Positions 1-8,940 of a DNA stretch of 64,000 bases are shown piece after piece. The notes under the pieces are model-generated. The model saw only the letters and a list, made by a program, of their open reading frames with translations. It was not told where the DNA came from and did not search any database. This DNA is from Methylopila jiangsuensis. GTDB taxonomy: Bacteria; Pseudomonadota; Alphaproteobacteria; Rhizobiales; Methylopilaceae. The translations under genes were made by a program, and so were the position numbers. Numbering within the stretch: position 1 is the first letter of the stretch; the number at the start of each line of letters is the position of its first letter. The stretch covers positions 124,001 through 188,000 of the forward strand of contig NZ_BSFK01000010.1 of the NCBI RefSeq assembly GCF_027922305.1, written 5' to 3'.

Positions 1-837
1 CGGCGTGACGATGAGGTTCGGCAGGTCGGCGTCGCACAGGATGTTGCCGTCCTTCGGAGGCTCCTGCGCCACCACGTCAAAGCCTGCGCCGCCGATCTCG
101 CCGGCTTTCAGCGCCTCGATCAGCGCCGCCTCGTCCACCAGGCCGCCGCGGGCGGTGTTGATGAGGATGGCGCTGTTCTTCATCTTCTTGAACTGCTCGG
201 CGCCGAACATGTTCTTGGTGTCGGGCGTGAGCGGAACGTGGATGGTGATGACGTCCGACTGGGTCAGCACGGTCTCGAAGTCCACGAGGCCGTCCTGCGG
301 GAACACGTCGTAGGGCAGCACCTTCATGCCGAGCGCTTCCGCGCGCTTGCCGATGGACTTGCCGAGCGCGCCGTAGCCGATGATGCCGAGCGTGGAGCCG
401 GCGATGTCGTAGATCGGATAGTCGAAGTAGCAGAACTGCTGCGACTTGTTCCAGTCGCCGCGCTTCACGGAGTTCGCGTAAGGCACGATCGAGCGGCGCA
501 GCGCGAAGATCAGCGCGATGACGTGCTCGGGCACCGTGTTGAAGGCGTAGCCGCGGATGTTGGAGACGGTGATCCCCTGCGCCTTGGCCTGGACCTTGTC
601 GACCACATCCGTGCCGGTGGCGGCGACGGCGATCAGCTTCAGCTTCGGAAGCTGCTTCAGCACCTCGGCCCGCATCGGCACCTTGTTGATCAGGGCGATG
701 TCGGCGTCCTTCAGGCGCTCGACGATCTCGTCGGGCGTCCAGGTCGACTGATATTCCACGTAGTCGTGCGGAAAATTCGGACGGCGGACGTTCGCGTCCA
801 CGCTCTCGCGGTCGAGAAAGACAATCTTGTGCGTCAT
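1..837 (-). CDS. hprA: Hydroxypyruvate reductase / glycerate dehydrogenase of the serine cycle (3' end beyond window)
   Basis: NAD(P)H-dependent D-2-hydroxyacid dehydrogenase that reduces hydroxypyruvate to glycerate in the cytosol during formaldehyde assimilation. The visible 279 residues hold the Rossmann glycine motif GYGALG, the substrate-binding segment TARGGLVDE with its catalytic Arg, and the Glu of VVAQEPP. The catalytic His and the C-terminus lie outside the window. The ATG at 837 follows a GGGGAG ribosome site. It lies 127 bp downstream of sgaA on the same strand; that pairing (serine-glyoxylate aminotransferase makes hydroxypyruvate, this enzyme reduces it) is what points to the serine cycle rather than to a generic hydroxyacid dehydrogenase. 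Family assignment is firm; the exact substrate is inferred from context. Confidence 0.9.
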   Translation of the reverse strand, partial: MTHKIVFLDRESVDANVRRPNFPHDYVEYQSTWTPDEIVERLKDADIALINKVPMRAEVLKQLPKLKLIAVAATGTDVVDKVQAKAQGITVSNIRGYAFNTVPEHVIALIFALRRSIVPYANSVKRGDWNKSQQFCYFDYPIYDIAGSTLGIIGYGALGKSIGKRAEALGMKVLPYDVFPQDGLVDFETVLTQSDVITIHVPLTPDTKNMFGAEQFKKMKNSAILINTARGGLVDEAALIEALKAGEIGGAGFDVVAQEPPKDGNILCDADLPNLIVTP

Positions 838-917
838 TGCGCTCCCCATGCCGCCGGCATCTCGTGCGGAGGGAGGCCCCGCTGCGCGTGCGGCGTTTTC
901 AAACCCGGGCAGAATGC

Positions 918-951
918 CCACCGGGCGCGCGGTTTCAAGCGCGCCCGGTGG
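918..951 (-). promoter_or_regulatory. Perfect 13-bp stem-loop between sgaA and hprA
   Basis: Arms 918-930 and 939-951 are exact reverse complements (CCACCGGGCGCGC on plus) around an 8-nt loop. The hairpin lies in the 127-bp sgaA-hprA gap. It has no U-run on the transcribed strand, so it looks more like an mRNA-stabilising or attenuating structure than an intrinsic terminator. Confidence 0.6.
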
Positions 952-964
952 TGTGATCCCGGTG

Positions 965-2173
965 TCAGGCCGCCTTGGGGGCCGCAGCCTGCGGCTCGAT
1001 CGGGTTGTCGCGCAGGTAGTCCTGCGCGGCGCCCACGCCCGAGCCCGCCTTGATCTTCACGCCGTTGTCGAGCATCGACATCTCCGCGCCGGCGATCGCG
1101 CCGAGCAGCATCAGCTCGTTCAGGTCGCCGATGTGGCCGATGCGGAACACGCGACCCGCGACCTTCGACAGGCCGGCGCCAAGCGCGAGGTTGTAGCGGT
1201 CATAGGCGTGGCGGATGATCTTCGCCGCGTCGATGCCTTCCGGCGCCAGAATCGCCGACACGGTGTCGGAGTGCCAGCGGGGCTCCTTCGCGCAGACCTT
1301 CAGGCCCCATGCGGCGACCGCCTTGCGGGTGGCCTCGGCGAGGATGTGATGGCGGCGGAAGATGTTCTCCAGACCCTCGTCCTCGATGCAGGCCAGGGCC
1401 TCCTTGAGGCCGTGCAGCAGCGGGGTGGCCGGCGTGTAGGGGAAGTAGCCGGAGGGGTTGGTGTTGATGTGGTCCTGGAAGTCGAAATAGACCTTGTTCA
1501 GGCCCGCGTTCTTGCGGAGGCCGAGCGCGCGCTGGCTGACGCAGACGAAGCCAAGGCCGGCCGGCAGCATGAGGCCCTTCTGCGAGCCGGAGACCGCGCA
1601 GTCCACCTTCCACTCGTCGAAGCGGAAGTCGATCGAGCCGAGGCCCGAGACCGAGTCGACGAACAGCAGGGCCGGGTGCTTGGCCGCGTCGATCGCCTTG
1701 CGGATGGCGCCGATGTTGGAGGTCACGCCGGTCGCCGTCTCGTTGTGGACGACCATGACGGCCTTGATCTCATGGTTCTTGTCGGCGACGAGAGCCTCTT
1801 CGATCTTCTCCTCGTGGGCGCCGGTGCCCCACTCCTCTTCCTGGATCTGGACGTCCAGGCCGAGACGCTGGGCCATGTCGGTCCACAGGTGCGAGAACTG
1901 GCCGAAGCGGGCGGTCAGCACCTTGTCGCCGGGGGCGAGGGTGTTGGTCAGCGCCGCTTCCCAGCCGCCGGTGCCCGAGGACGGGAAGATGAAGACCTGG
2001 CCTTCGGTGGTCTTGAAGACCTTCTTCAGGCCCTCATAGAGCGGCTTGGTGAGCTCGGGGAAGATCGGCGAACGATGGTCTTCCTGGCTGACGACCATGG
2101 CGCGGAGCACGCGCTCCGGAACGTTCGTCGGGCCGGGGACGAACAGGAAATTCTTACCGGGGCGTCTCGCCAT
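965..2173 (-). CDS. sgaA: Serine--glyoxylate aminotransferase (PLP-dependent)
   Basis: Class V aminotransferase that moves the amino group of serine to glyoxylate, giving hydroxypyruvate and glycine, a central serine-cycle step. The 402-residue protein shows the family opening FVPGPTNVPERV, the glycine-rich cofactor loop SSGTGGWEAAL at about 65-75, the Asp of FVDSVSGLGS near 173, and the PLP-binding Lys199 in SGSQKG. Length and motifs fit the AGXT/SgaA group. The start at 2173 is preceded by a strong AGGAGG site. It is followed by hprA on the same strand, and a 546-bp gene-free region upstream probably holds its promoter. Specificity for serine/glyoxylate rather than alanine/glyoxylate rests on the hprA linkage. 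Confidence 0.93.
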   Translation of the reverse strand: MARRPGKNFLFVPGPTNVPERVLRAMVVSQEDHRSPIFPELTKPLYEGLKKVFKTTEGQVFIFPSSGTGGWEAALTNTLAPGDKVLTARFGQFSHLWTDMAQRLGLDVQIQEEEWGTGAHEEKIEEALVADKNHEIKAVMVVHNETATGVTSNIGAIRKAIDAAKHPALLFVDSVSGLGSIDFRFDEWKVDCAVSGSQKGLMLPAGLGFVCVSQRALGLRKNAGLNKVYFDFQDHINTNPSGYFPYTPATPLLHGLKEALACIEDEGLENIFRRHHILAEATRKAVAAWGLKVCAKEPRWHSDTVSAILAPEGIDAAKIIRHAYDRYNLALGAGLSKVAGRVFRIGHIGDLNELMLLGAIAGAEMSMLDNGVKIKAGSGVGAAQDYLRDNPIEPQAAAPKAA

Positions 2174-2555
2174 AGTGTCCTCCTAGGAGCGCGCAATTGA
2201 CGCGCAAAATAAGCATAACCTTCGGTGTGACTATGCGACAGGCGGTCACGTTAGACCAATGAACGCGAGCCATGCCGCATAGTCTGTCTGAATTCAGTCA
2301 ATCTATTTCAGCCCTTCAGGAAAATTTGTAGGACTGTGAGATCGACGTAAATTCGATTGAGTTGCCTTTGTCGCACGATGAAAAGCGCGCACGCCAAAGA
2401 GCCACGCGGGCGCGTGGCTGCAGCGCTAAATGGCCCGGAAATAGGTCAGCGCACGAGTTCAACTTTCGCATTATACCAGAGCGCCGCAGGTCTCATCCTG
2501 GCGGCGAGAGGCGCGAAAGGTCGGACGTCCGGCGCGCTCAAGGGTGGCGAACGGC
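2174..2555 (-). promoter_or_regulatory. sgaA upstream region with dyads
   Basis: This gene-free stretch upstream of sgaA contains a 9-bp inverted repeat GACTATGCG (2229-2237) / CGCATAGTC (2276-2284) and a 10-bp palindrome CTGAATTCAG (2288-2297). These sit about 55-125 bp upstream of the sgaA start, where a LysR-type activator could bind. In Methylobacterium the serine-cycle genes are controlled by the LysR-type protein QscR; whether a homologue binds here is inference. I see no credible gene in the stretch. Confidence 0.4.
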
Positions 2556-2590
2556 CCGAAGCGGCGGCGCACAGCCCGCCGCCGCTTCGG
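2556..2590 (-). terminator. Strong hairpin downstream of hemY-like gene
   Basis: Arms 2556-2569 and 2577-2590 (CCGAAGCGGCGGCG on plus) pair perfectly over 14 bp around a 7-nt loop, 130 bp past the end of the hemY-like gene. There is no clear T-run on either side, so factor-independent termination is uncertain, but the position between two separate minus-strand units suggests a transcriptional boundary. Confidence 0.5.
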
Positions 2591-2719
2591 CATTATGACA
2601 AAACGCCCGCCAGCGCCGGCATCGGAAACCGCCGACCAAAAGACGACCGTCGCCGCGCGTGTCCGGGGCGCCGGACCACCGGGAGGCCGCTGAAACGCGG
2701 GTTCGGGGCGTCCTCCCGT

Positions 2720-4423
2720 TCAGTAGTTTGGTCGGGTCGCCGGCAGAGAGCGGGTCATGACCGTGTCGGTGGCCTCGGCGCCGCTCGGGCCGGGATCATC
2801 GGGAGCGCGGCTGAGCGGAAACACCGCGGCGGTGGGCTTTTGAGGCGCACGGGCGGGGGAGCCCGGCTTCACAGGCTCCAGCTTCGCCGGTTCCGGCGCA
2901 GGTTCGACCGCAACCTCCGAGACTTTCTTCTCGACGACAGGCGCCGAAGGTTTCGCGGGCGTGATCACGTCGACCTTCGCCGGCGCGGTCGCCGCAGGCT
3001 TCGCCGGTTCCGGCGCAGGCGCGCCGTCCTGCAACTCCGGCATCTTGCGCGGCAGGACCGCCACCGGCGCGGACGGCGCCGTCACGGTGAGCTCAGCAGG
3101 CGCCTGCTGCAGCCAGTCTTCGGCGGCGATCCGGGGGCGGGTGTCCTCAACCGGCGTCTTCCAGACGAACGCGTCCAGACGTCCGCTGATCGGCGACACC
3201 GGCTCCCACACGTCGCTCGCCACGCCATCGGCGACCCAGAGCGGATCGCGCGGGGCGCGCAGCGCGCGGCTCAGCCACTCGCGGGAGGCGCCGGTGGCGC
3301 CGTGCTCCAGATCCTCCAGTTCCGCCATCAGCAGGCACACGCGCGCGGTGGGGCGGGTGGACAGCAGCTTGTCGAGCGCGGCGCGGGCGGCGCCAAACTC
3401 CCGCGCGGCCATGGCGGCGCGGGCCACCGCGATCAGCCCTTCCGGGTGGTCGCCGGAGCGCTCCGACAGCGCCTTGGCGCGTTTCAGCTTGTCGCGCGCG
3501 GGCTCGCTGGGGCGCGCGTGCACGTAGACCTCGGCCAGATCGGGATGGGGCGCCTTGAGCCAGGTCGCCTCAACGATCTTGGTCGCCTTGCGGGCCTCGC
3601 CCTGCTCGGCGAGCAGGCGCCCGGCGATGGCGGCGGCGGGCACGAAATCCGGCGCGAGGCCATGGGCCTCCTTGGCGCGGCGCAGCGCGAGCGCGGGGTC
3701 GGCGCCCGCGCCGTCCATGGCCTGTGCCGTCAGCAGCACGGCGCGGCGGCGCTTGGCGTCGGGCTTCTCGATCAGCTTGTTGGCGGTCAGGCGCTCCAGC
3801 GTCGTCAGCGCGCCGGTCCAGTCGCGTTCGGCGCACTGGAAGTCGAACAGCGCCTGCGCCGCCCAAGGAGCCTGAGGCGATTGCCGCGCGGCCTCCTCGG
3901 CCAGCGCCTTGGCCGCATGCTGGTCGCCGCGCCGCTCCGCCTCCACGAACAGGCCGCGAAGGCCGAGCGCGCGGGTGGCGGGCGATTCGGTCATGGCGCG
4001 GAAGGCGGCTTCCGCGCCCATGCGGTCGCCGGAAAGCTGGGCGGCCTGGGCGGCCAGAACCAGCGTCAGCGGCTCCTTGCCCAGCAGGCGGCGGGCGTCG
4101 TTCGCCTCCTTGCTGGCGAGGCGGGCGTCGCCGGTGCCGACCGCCACCACGCCGCGGGCGATGGCCTGATAGCCCTTGCTCCGGCGGCGGTTGCGGCGGA
4201 ACAGCGCGAAGGCCTCCGGACCCGCGAGGATCCAGCGCGTGACGTTCCACAGCACGACGGTGAGCGCCGCCACCAGCGCCACGGCCGCTGCGGCCACCGC
4301 CACGCTGGTCTCGACCCGATAGCCCTGCCAGGTCAGCGTCAGCTCGCCAGGGCGATCGACGATCCAGATGGCGCCGAGGGCGAACACGCCCACAAGGGCG
4401 AGGTAAAGCAGGACGCGGATCAT
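2720..4423 (-). CDS. hemY: HemY-like inner-membrane TPR protein
   Basis: Member of the proteobacterial HemY family, found at the end of hemCD clusters. It is not the protoporphyrinogen oxidase that carries the same name in Gram-positives. The 567-residue protein starts with a transmembrane segment (about 1-20) and a second one (about 40-65), followed by the conserved charged stretch FRRNRRRSKGYQAIARG near 75-90 and a long alanine-rich, TPR-like helical region. The last 150 residues are Pro/Ala/Lys-rich and look disordered. It starts 10 bp after the end of the mitofilin-like gene, so it is almost certainly co-transcribed with hemC-hemD. Its role in haem synthesis is inferred from location; the biochemical function of the family is not settled. 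Confidence 0.85.
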   Translation of the reverse strand: MIRVLLYLALVGVFALGAIWIVDRPGELTLTWQGYRVETSVAVAAAAVALVAALTVVLWNVTRWILAGPEAFALFRRNRRRSKGYQAIARGVVAVGTGDARLASKEANDARRLLGKEPLTLVLAAQAAQLSGDRMGAEAAFRAMTESPATRALGLRGLFVEAERRGDQHAAKALAEEAARQSPQAPWAAQALFDFQCAERDWTGALTTLERLTANKLIEKPDAKRRRAVLLTAQAMDGAGADPALALRRAKEAHGLAPDFVPAAAIAGRLLAEQGEARKATKIVEATWLKAPHPDLAEVYVHARPSEPARDKLKRAKALSERSGDHPEGLIAVARAAMAAREFGAARAALDKLLSTRPTARVCLLMAELEDLEHGATGASREWLSRALRAPRDPLWVADGVASDVWEPVSPISGRLDAFVWKTPVEDTRPRIAAEDWLQQAPAELTVTAPSAPVAVLPRKMPELQDGAPAPEPAKPAATAPAKVDVITPAKPSAPVVEKKVSEVAVEPAPEPAKLEPVKPGSPARAPQKPTAAVFPLSRAPDDPGPSGAEATDTVMTRSLPATRPNY

Positions 4424-4433
4424 GGACGGTCCC

Positions 4434-5999
4434 TCACTTGGCGCCGAGACGGGTGAACGCCGCCTGCCGGGCGTCGTTCAGGGCGGCGTTCGCCGCCAGG
4501 CGCGCCTGAGCCTTCTCCGCCCAGGCCGCAGTCGCGGCTTTGGCCGCGTCGTCGAGTTCGTCGCGGGCGGCCAGCGCGCCGGAGAGATCGCCGCGGCTCG
4601 CAAGCGCGCTCACGCGCGCGCGGGCGGCCTCGGGGCCGGAGCCGGCGGGGACGCCGGTGGGCGTGACTTTCACGATCGAGCCGGCGTTGGCCAGCAGCCG
4701 GTCGAGCACCGAGCCGTCCGTCGGCGGCTTGAGCGGCGGCAGGCCGTCCATGAGGGTCCTGAGCTCAGCCGCGAGGGCCTGCGGCGTCGGCGCGCCATCG
4801 GCCGCGAAGGCCTCCAGGCCGCCGGAGACGTCGCCGCCGGCCGATTTCGCCACCGCGAGCTCCGCCGTGAACGGCCGGCCGGCCGCGATCGCCTGCTCCA
4901 GCGCGCCGAGCGCCACCACCAGACGGGCGTCGGGGTCGCCCACGGGGCGCGCCTTCAGCTCGGATTCCACGGCATCGATCTTGCCCGCGATCGGGGCGAC
5001 CGCCTGCTGCACGCTGTCGCTGACGCCGTCGAGCCGCTGGCCAAGGGCCTCGAGGCGCTGGGCCACCCCGTCGAGCCGCTGGCCGATTTCGGTCATCGCC
5101 TCGGAGGTCGGCGCGGCCTTAAGCTGCTCCTCCAGCGCGTCGAGCCGGCCGGCGAGGGCGTCGGTGGCCTTGGTGTCGATGGAGACCTCCGCGGGCCGTT
5201 CCGCCAGCGTGCGCACCTCGCGCTCAAGCCCCTCGAATCGGGCGTTGGAGCCTTCGACCGCCTTGCCGAGTTCGCCGATGCGGGCGTCGATGGCGCTGGT
5301 GTCGGAGGTCTGCGCCGTCTGGGCGGCGCGGTCGCGCAAGGCCGCAAGATCGCCGGCGACGCCGTCGAGCTTGGATTCGAGCGCGGCGACGCGGGACATG
5401 TCCGGCGCCGCGGCGGGCGCGGCCACATTGCTCACGCCGATCAGATCGCGGCCGTAGAGCGCGACGACGCCCACCGCGATGGCGGCGCCCATCAGGGTCG
5501 CGACCGCGAGGCCGAGCGGTCCGGCGCCCGAGCGCGAGACGGACGGCTGGGGCGGCGTCTGGGGCGTGGCGGCGGAGGGCTTGTCGGGGCCGGGTTTGGC
5601 GGCGCCTGCGGAGGAGGCCGCCGGCTGCGCCAGGCCCGGCGTCGCGGCCTTCAGAGGCTCCGACGCCGAGGGTTTCGAATCGGCCGCCGCAGAGGCGGGC
5701 GCGGCTGGGCCGGATGTCGGCTTGGCGCCCTGAGGGGCGTCCGCAGGCTTGGCTGCGGGTGAGGCCGATGGCCCGCCGGCGGTCCTGGCCGCATCGGCGG
5801 CGGTCGCGGCCGGCTTGGCGTCGGGCGTCTTGGCGTCAGTTGGCTTGGCGTCGGCCGGCTTGGCGTCCGCGGGGCCCGAGCCCGCCGGGCCGGTCTTGGA
5901 CGTCACGTCGGCGGCGGGCAAGTCCAGCACCGGCGGCCGCGGCCGCGCGGAGGAGGCCGCACCGCCGGATTTCTGCTCGGGGCCTTTCGGATCCGCCAT
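4434..5999 (-). CDS. Mitofilin-like (COG4223) membrane coiled-coil protein
   Basis: A 521-residue protein with a low-complexity, Ala/Pro/Lys/Asp-rich N-terminal tail containing several KPxDAK-type repeats (about 40-75). One transmembrane helix follows near 165-185 (GLAVATLMGAAIAVGVVALYG). Beyond it is a long coiled coil in which Leu/Asp/Gly heptads such as ALEQLDG and QRLDGV recur, and the C-terminal domain is conserved. This architecture matches the alphaproteobacterial relatives of mitochondrial Mic60/mitofilin that sit between hemD and hemY. The coiled coil would project into the periplasm. The N-terminal repeats are probably variable in length between strains. Confidence in the family is good and rests strongly on synteny. 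Confidence 0.8.
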   Translation of the reverse strand: MADPKGPEQKSGGAASSARPRPPVLDLPAADVTSKTGPAGSGPADAKPADAKPTDAKTPDAKPAATAADAARTAGGPSASPAAKPADAPQGAKPTSGPAAPASAAADSKPSASEPLKAATPGLAQPAASSAGAAKPGPDKPSAATPQTPPQPSVSRSGAGPLGLAVATLMGAAIAVGVVALYGRDLIGVSNVAAPAAAPDMSRVAALESKLDGVAGDLAALRDRAAQTAQTSDTSAIDARIGELGKAVEGSNARFEGLEREVRTLAERPAEVSIDTKATDALAGRLDALEEQLKAAPTSEAMTEIGQRLDGVAQRLEALGQRLDGVSDSVQQAVAPIAGKIDAVESELKARPVGDPDARLVVALGALEQAIAAGRPFTAELAVAKSAGGDVSGGLEAFAADGAPTPQALAAELRTLMDGLPPLKPPTDGSVLDRLLANAGSIVKVTPTGVPAGSGPEAARARVSALASRGDLSGALAARDELDDAAKAATAAWAEKAQARLAANAALNDARQAAFTRLGAK

Positions 6000-6053
6000 G
6001 GGCCGCTCCTTGGGATGCTCGCAGACGAGGACGGAAGGTCTCCCGCCGCTGTC

Positions 6054-6803
6054 CTACTTAGAACGCTCACCGCCGGATTGCGAGCCGGTCCCGATCAAAC
6101 GCGTGAGCGCATCGAACAGCGCCGGTTCGTCCGGCCGCTCCGCCACGGCGATGGTCCTGCAGTTCGCGGCGAACAGCGGCTCCGCCACCCGCAGCGCCAG
6201 GGCGGCGTGGGGGGCGGCGCGCACGGCGTCGGACAGCCCTGCCGATTCTGCGAGCGACAGGAAGGTTTCGGCGATGCGGCGGGAATGGTGCAGCACGGCG
6301 GTCGCCTCGCCGCCGCGCAAGGCGTCTTCGGCCTCGGGTGAAAGGCGGGAGGCCGGCGCGGCGCGGTAGAGCTCCACGACCTCGACAGCATGGCCGTGAG
6401 GCTCGAGCGCCGCCTTGAGGTCGAAGGCGCGGTCTGCGCCCGCCGCGTGCAGGAAGCGGCTTGGAGTCCTGAACCGGGCGACGACCGCCGCCGCAAGCGA
6501 CCGGCCGTCGCCCTCCGCCACCTCGATCGCGGTGAAGCCCGCCTCGCGGCCCGCGTCCGCCGTGCGGTCGCCCACCGCCATCAGCGGGCCGCGGATGAGC
6601 TCGTAAATCTCCGGCCGCTCCTTCAGCTTGCGCAGGCCGTTGGCGCTGGTGGCGAGCACGGCGTCGTAGGCGCCCTGGGGAATCGGGCCGTCCAGCGGCT
6701 CGATGGCGAGCACGGGCGATACGATGGCGTCGAGCCCGATCGCGCCGAGGCTCTCCACCGTGCGGCGCGCCGCACGCTCGGGACGGAGCACCAGAACCGC
6801 CAT
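6054..6803 (-). CDS. hemD: Uroporphyrinogen-III synthase
   Basis: Cyclises hydroxymethylbilane to uroporphyrinogen III in the cytosol. The protein of about 249 residues opens with the typical beta strand VLVLRPE, contains ATSANGLRKL (about 55-65) and the conserved MAVGDRTAD segment, and has the two-domain alpha/beta pattern of HemD. Sequence conservation in this family is always weak, so placement directly after hemC is an important support. I prefer the ATG at 6803; a GTG at 6812 that overlaps the hemC stop (GTGA) would add three residues and also indicates translational coupling. Confidence 0.88.
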   Translation of the reverse strand: MAVLVLRPERAARRTVESLGAIGLDAIVSPVLAIEPLDGPIPQGAYDAVLATSANGLRKLKERPEIYELIRGPLMAVGDRTADAGREAGFTAIEVAEGDGRSLAAAVVARFRTPSRFLHAAGADRAFDLKAALEPHGHAVEVVELYRAAPASRLSPEAEDALRGGEATAVLHHSRRIAETFLSLAESAGLSDAVRAAPHAALALRVAEPLFAANCRTIAVAERPDEPALFDALTRLIGTGSQSGGERSK

Positions 6804-6808
6804 GGCCG

Positions 6809-7738
6809 TCACCCGAACGCGGCCAGAAGGTCGGGGGGCGTGCGGCCCTTGACCTCGTGGCCGATGTCCGCGCCGAGCCTCGCCGCGTCCGCGGGCGAGG
6901 CCTCGCCCGCGCCTTCCACGCTGCGTCGGCCGTCCTTCGACAGCACCAGCCCGCGGAAGCCGAGCCGCCCCGTCCCATCCAGCCGGGCGAGGCCGGCGAT
7001 CGGCGTGCGGCAGGAGCCGTCCAGCACGGCGAGGAACGCCCGCTCGCAGGCGAGCGCCGCGGCGGTCGGCGCATGGTCGAGGGCGGCGAGCGCCGTCAGC
7101 GTGGCGTCGTCGTCCGCCCGCGCCGTCACCGCGATCGCGCCCTGTCCGAGCGCGGGCGGGAAGCTCTCCACGTCCAGCAGCTCGGTGGCGTGGCCTTCCA
7201 GCCCGAGCCGGGTGATGCCGGCGAGCGCCAGCAGCGTGGCGTGGACCTCCCCGCGGGCGAGCTTGGCGAGCCGCGTCTGCACGTTGCCGCGGAACGAGAC
7301 CACGGTCACGTCCGGCCGGCGGCGCAGCACCAGCGCGCCGCGGCGGAGCGAGGCGGTGCCGACGACCGCGCCTTGAGGCAGCGCGTCGAGGGTTTCGGCG
7401 GCGCCGCCGATCACGGCGTCGCGCACGTCGGCGCGCTCCAGCGTGGCGGCGAGCACGGTGCCGGGCGCCAGTTCCGTCGGCAGGTCCTTGGCGGAATGCA
7501 CCGCGAGGTCCACCCGGCCGTCCAGCAGCGCCTCGTCGATCTCCTTCACGAACAGGCCCTTGCCCCCGGCCTCGCTCAACGGCCGGTCCTGGATGACGTC
7601 GCCGGTGGTGGCGATGGCCACGATCTCCACCGCTTCCGGAGCGAAGCCATGGGCGGCGATCAGGTCGTCACGCACCCGATTCGCCTGCCAGAGCGCGAGC
7701 GCGCTGCCGCGGGTGCCGATGCGGAGGGGAAAGCTCAT
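6809..7738 (-). CDS. hemC: Porphobilinogen deaminase (hydroxymethylbilane synthase)
   Basis: Polymerises four porphobilinogen molecules into hydroxymethylbilane. Of 309 residues, IGTRGSALALWQA (7-19) is the family signature, HSAKDLP holds the catalytic Asp85, the arginine-rich TASLRRGALVLRRRPD (128-143) binds substrate, and Cys243 in LDGSCRTPIAG is the attachment site of the dipyrromethane cofactor. It is the first gene of the minus-strand hemC-hemD-mitofilin-hemY unit and is divergent from tsaD, with 143 bp between them holding both promoters. Confidence 0.97.
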   Translation of the reverse strand: MSFPLRIGTRGSALALWQANRVRDDLIAAHGFAPEAVEIVAIATTGDVIQDRPLSEAGGKGLFVKEIDEALLDGRVDLAVHSAKDLPTELAPGTVLAATLERADVRDAVIGGAAETLDALPQGAVVGTASLRRGALVLRRRPDVTVVSFRGNVQTRLAKLARGEVHATLLALAGITRLGLEGHATELLDVESFPPALGQGAIAVTARADDDATLTALAALDHAPTAAALACERAFLAVLDGSCRTPIAGLARLDGTGRLGFRGLVLSKDGRRSVEGAGEASPADAARLGADIGHEVKGRTPPDLLAAFG

Positions 7739-7881
7739 GGGAGAAACGTCCGCCTTGCGGTGAGATTGAGACGCCGCGGTTTTGCCGCGGGCCGGAAAGC
7801 GTTAAAGCGTTCGTCCGTTAAAGCCCGAAATTCCGCGCGCCGTCCAATCGCGCCCGGCCATCCGCGAGTTCTCCGCCGCCC

Positions 7882-8940
7882 ATGCTCGTCCTCGGCATAG
7901 AGACCACCTGCGACGAAACCGCCGCCGCGGTCGTGCGCCTGACGGCGCCGGAGGGGCCGGGGGAAATCCTGTCCAACGTGGTGCGCGCTCAGGTGGAGGA
8001 GCACGCGGCCTACGGCGGCGTGGTGCCCGAGATCGCCGCCCGCGCCCATGTGGAGGCGCTCGACGGCGTTGTGGCGAAGGCGCTCGCCGATGCGGGCGTC
8101 GCGATCGCCGATCTTGACGGAGTGGCCGCCGCCGGGGGGCCGGGTCTGATCGGCGGCGTCATCGTCGGCGTCACCGCCGCCAAGGCGCTGGCGCTTGCGG
8201 GGGACAAGCCGTTCGCGGCCGTGAACCATCTCGAGGCGCACGCCCTGACGGCGCGGCTGACCGACGGCGTGGCCTTCCCCTATCTGCTCCTGCTCGCCTC
8301 CGGCGGGCACACCCAGCTGCTCGCGGTGCGCGGCGTGGGGGACTATGTGCGGCTCGGGACCACGCTGGACGACGCGCTGGGCGAGGCCTTCGACAAGGTC
8401 GCGAAGATGCTGGGGCTGGGCTATCCCGGCGGTCCGCAGGTGGAGCGCCGGGCGCAGAACGGCGACGCCGCCCGCTTCGCCTTCCCCCGGCCCATGTTCG
8501 GCCGCGCCGAACCGAACTTCTCGCTCTCCGGCCTCAAGACCTCCGTGCGCCTGGAGGCCGAGCGCGTCGCGCCCTTGACCGAGCGGGACGTGGACGATCT
8601 TTGCGCGTCGTTCCAGGCCGCAGTGGTGGACGTGGTGGCGAACCGGGCGCAGGCGGGGCTCAGGCTGTTCGAGGCGCGGTTCGGCCGGCCCTCCGCTCTG
8701 GTGGTTGCGGGCGGTGTCGCCGCCAACGGGCCGATCCGCCGGGCGCTGGTGGAGCTCGGCGCGGCGTACGGCCTCCCGGTCGTCGCGCCGCCGCTGTCCC
8801 TGTGCGGCGACAACGGCGCCATGATCGCCTGGGCCGGCGCGGAGCGGCTGCGGCTCGGGCTCGCGGACGGGCTCGACTTCGCGCCCCGGCCGCGCTGGCC
8901 GCTCGACGCCATGGCGGCGGCGCCCGGAGCCAAAGCGTGA
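7882..8940 (+). CDS. tsaD: tRNA N6-adenosine threonylcarbamoyltransferase
   Basis: Transfers the threonylcarbamoyl group to A37 of ANN-decoding tRNAs, the last step of t6A synthesis, acting with TsaB and TsaE. The 352-residue protein begins with the ASKHA fold motif [15 protein letters not shown]. It carries the metal-binding His116 and His120 of NHLEAH, then ASGGHTQLL, the [13 protein letters not shown] segment and a C-terminal [10 protein letters not shown] motif. All hallmarks of TsaD/Gcp are present. Its stop overlaps the gpsA start by one base (TGATG), showing tight coupling. Divergence from hemC is a common Rhizobiales arrangement. Confidence 0.97.
   Translation: MLVLGIETTCDETAAAVVRLTAPEGPGEILSNVVRAQVEEHAAYGGVVPEIAARAHVEALDGVVAKALADAGVAIADLDGVAAAGGPGLIGGVIVGVTAAKALALAGDKPFAAVNHLEAHALTARLTDGVAFPYLLLLASGGHTQLLAVRGVGDYVRLGTTLDDALGEAFDKVAKMLGLGYPGGPQVERRAQNGDAARFAFPRPMFGRAEPNFSLSGLKTSVRLEAERVAPLTERDVDDLCASFQAAVVDVVANRAQAGLRLFEARFGRPSALVVAGGVAANGPIRRALVELGAAYGLPVVAPPLSLCGDNGAMIAWAGAERLRLGLADGLDFAPRPRWPLDAMAAAPGAKA

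Noticed and set aside
2357-4456. A 699-codon plus-strand frame opposite the hemY-like gene
   Set aside because: Antisense to a gene with convincing synteny and membrane helices; the translation is Arg/Gly-rich without structure.
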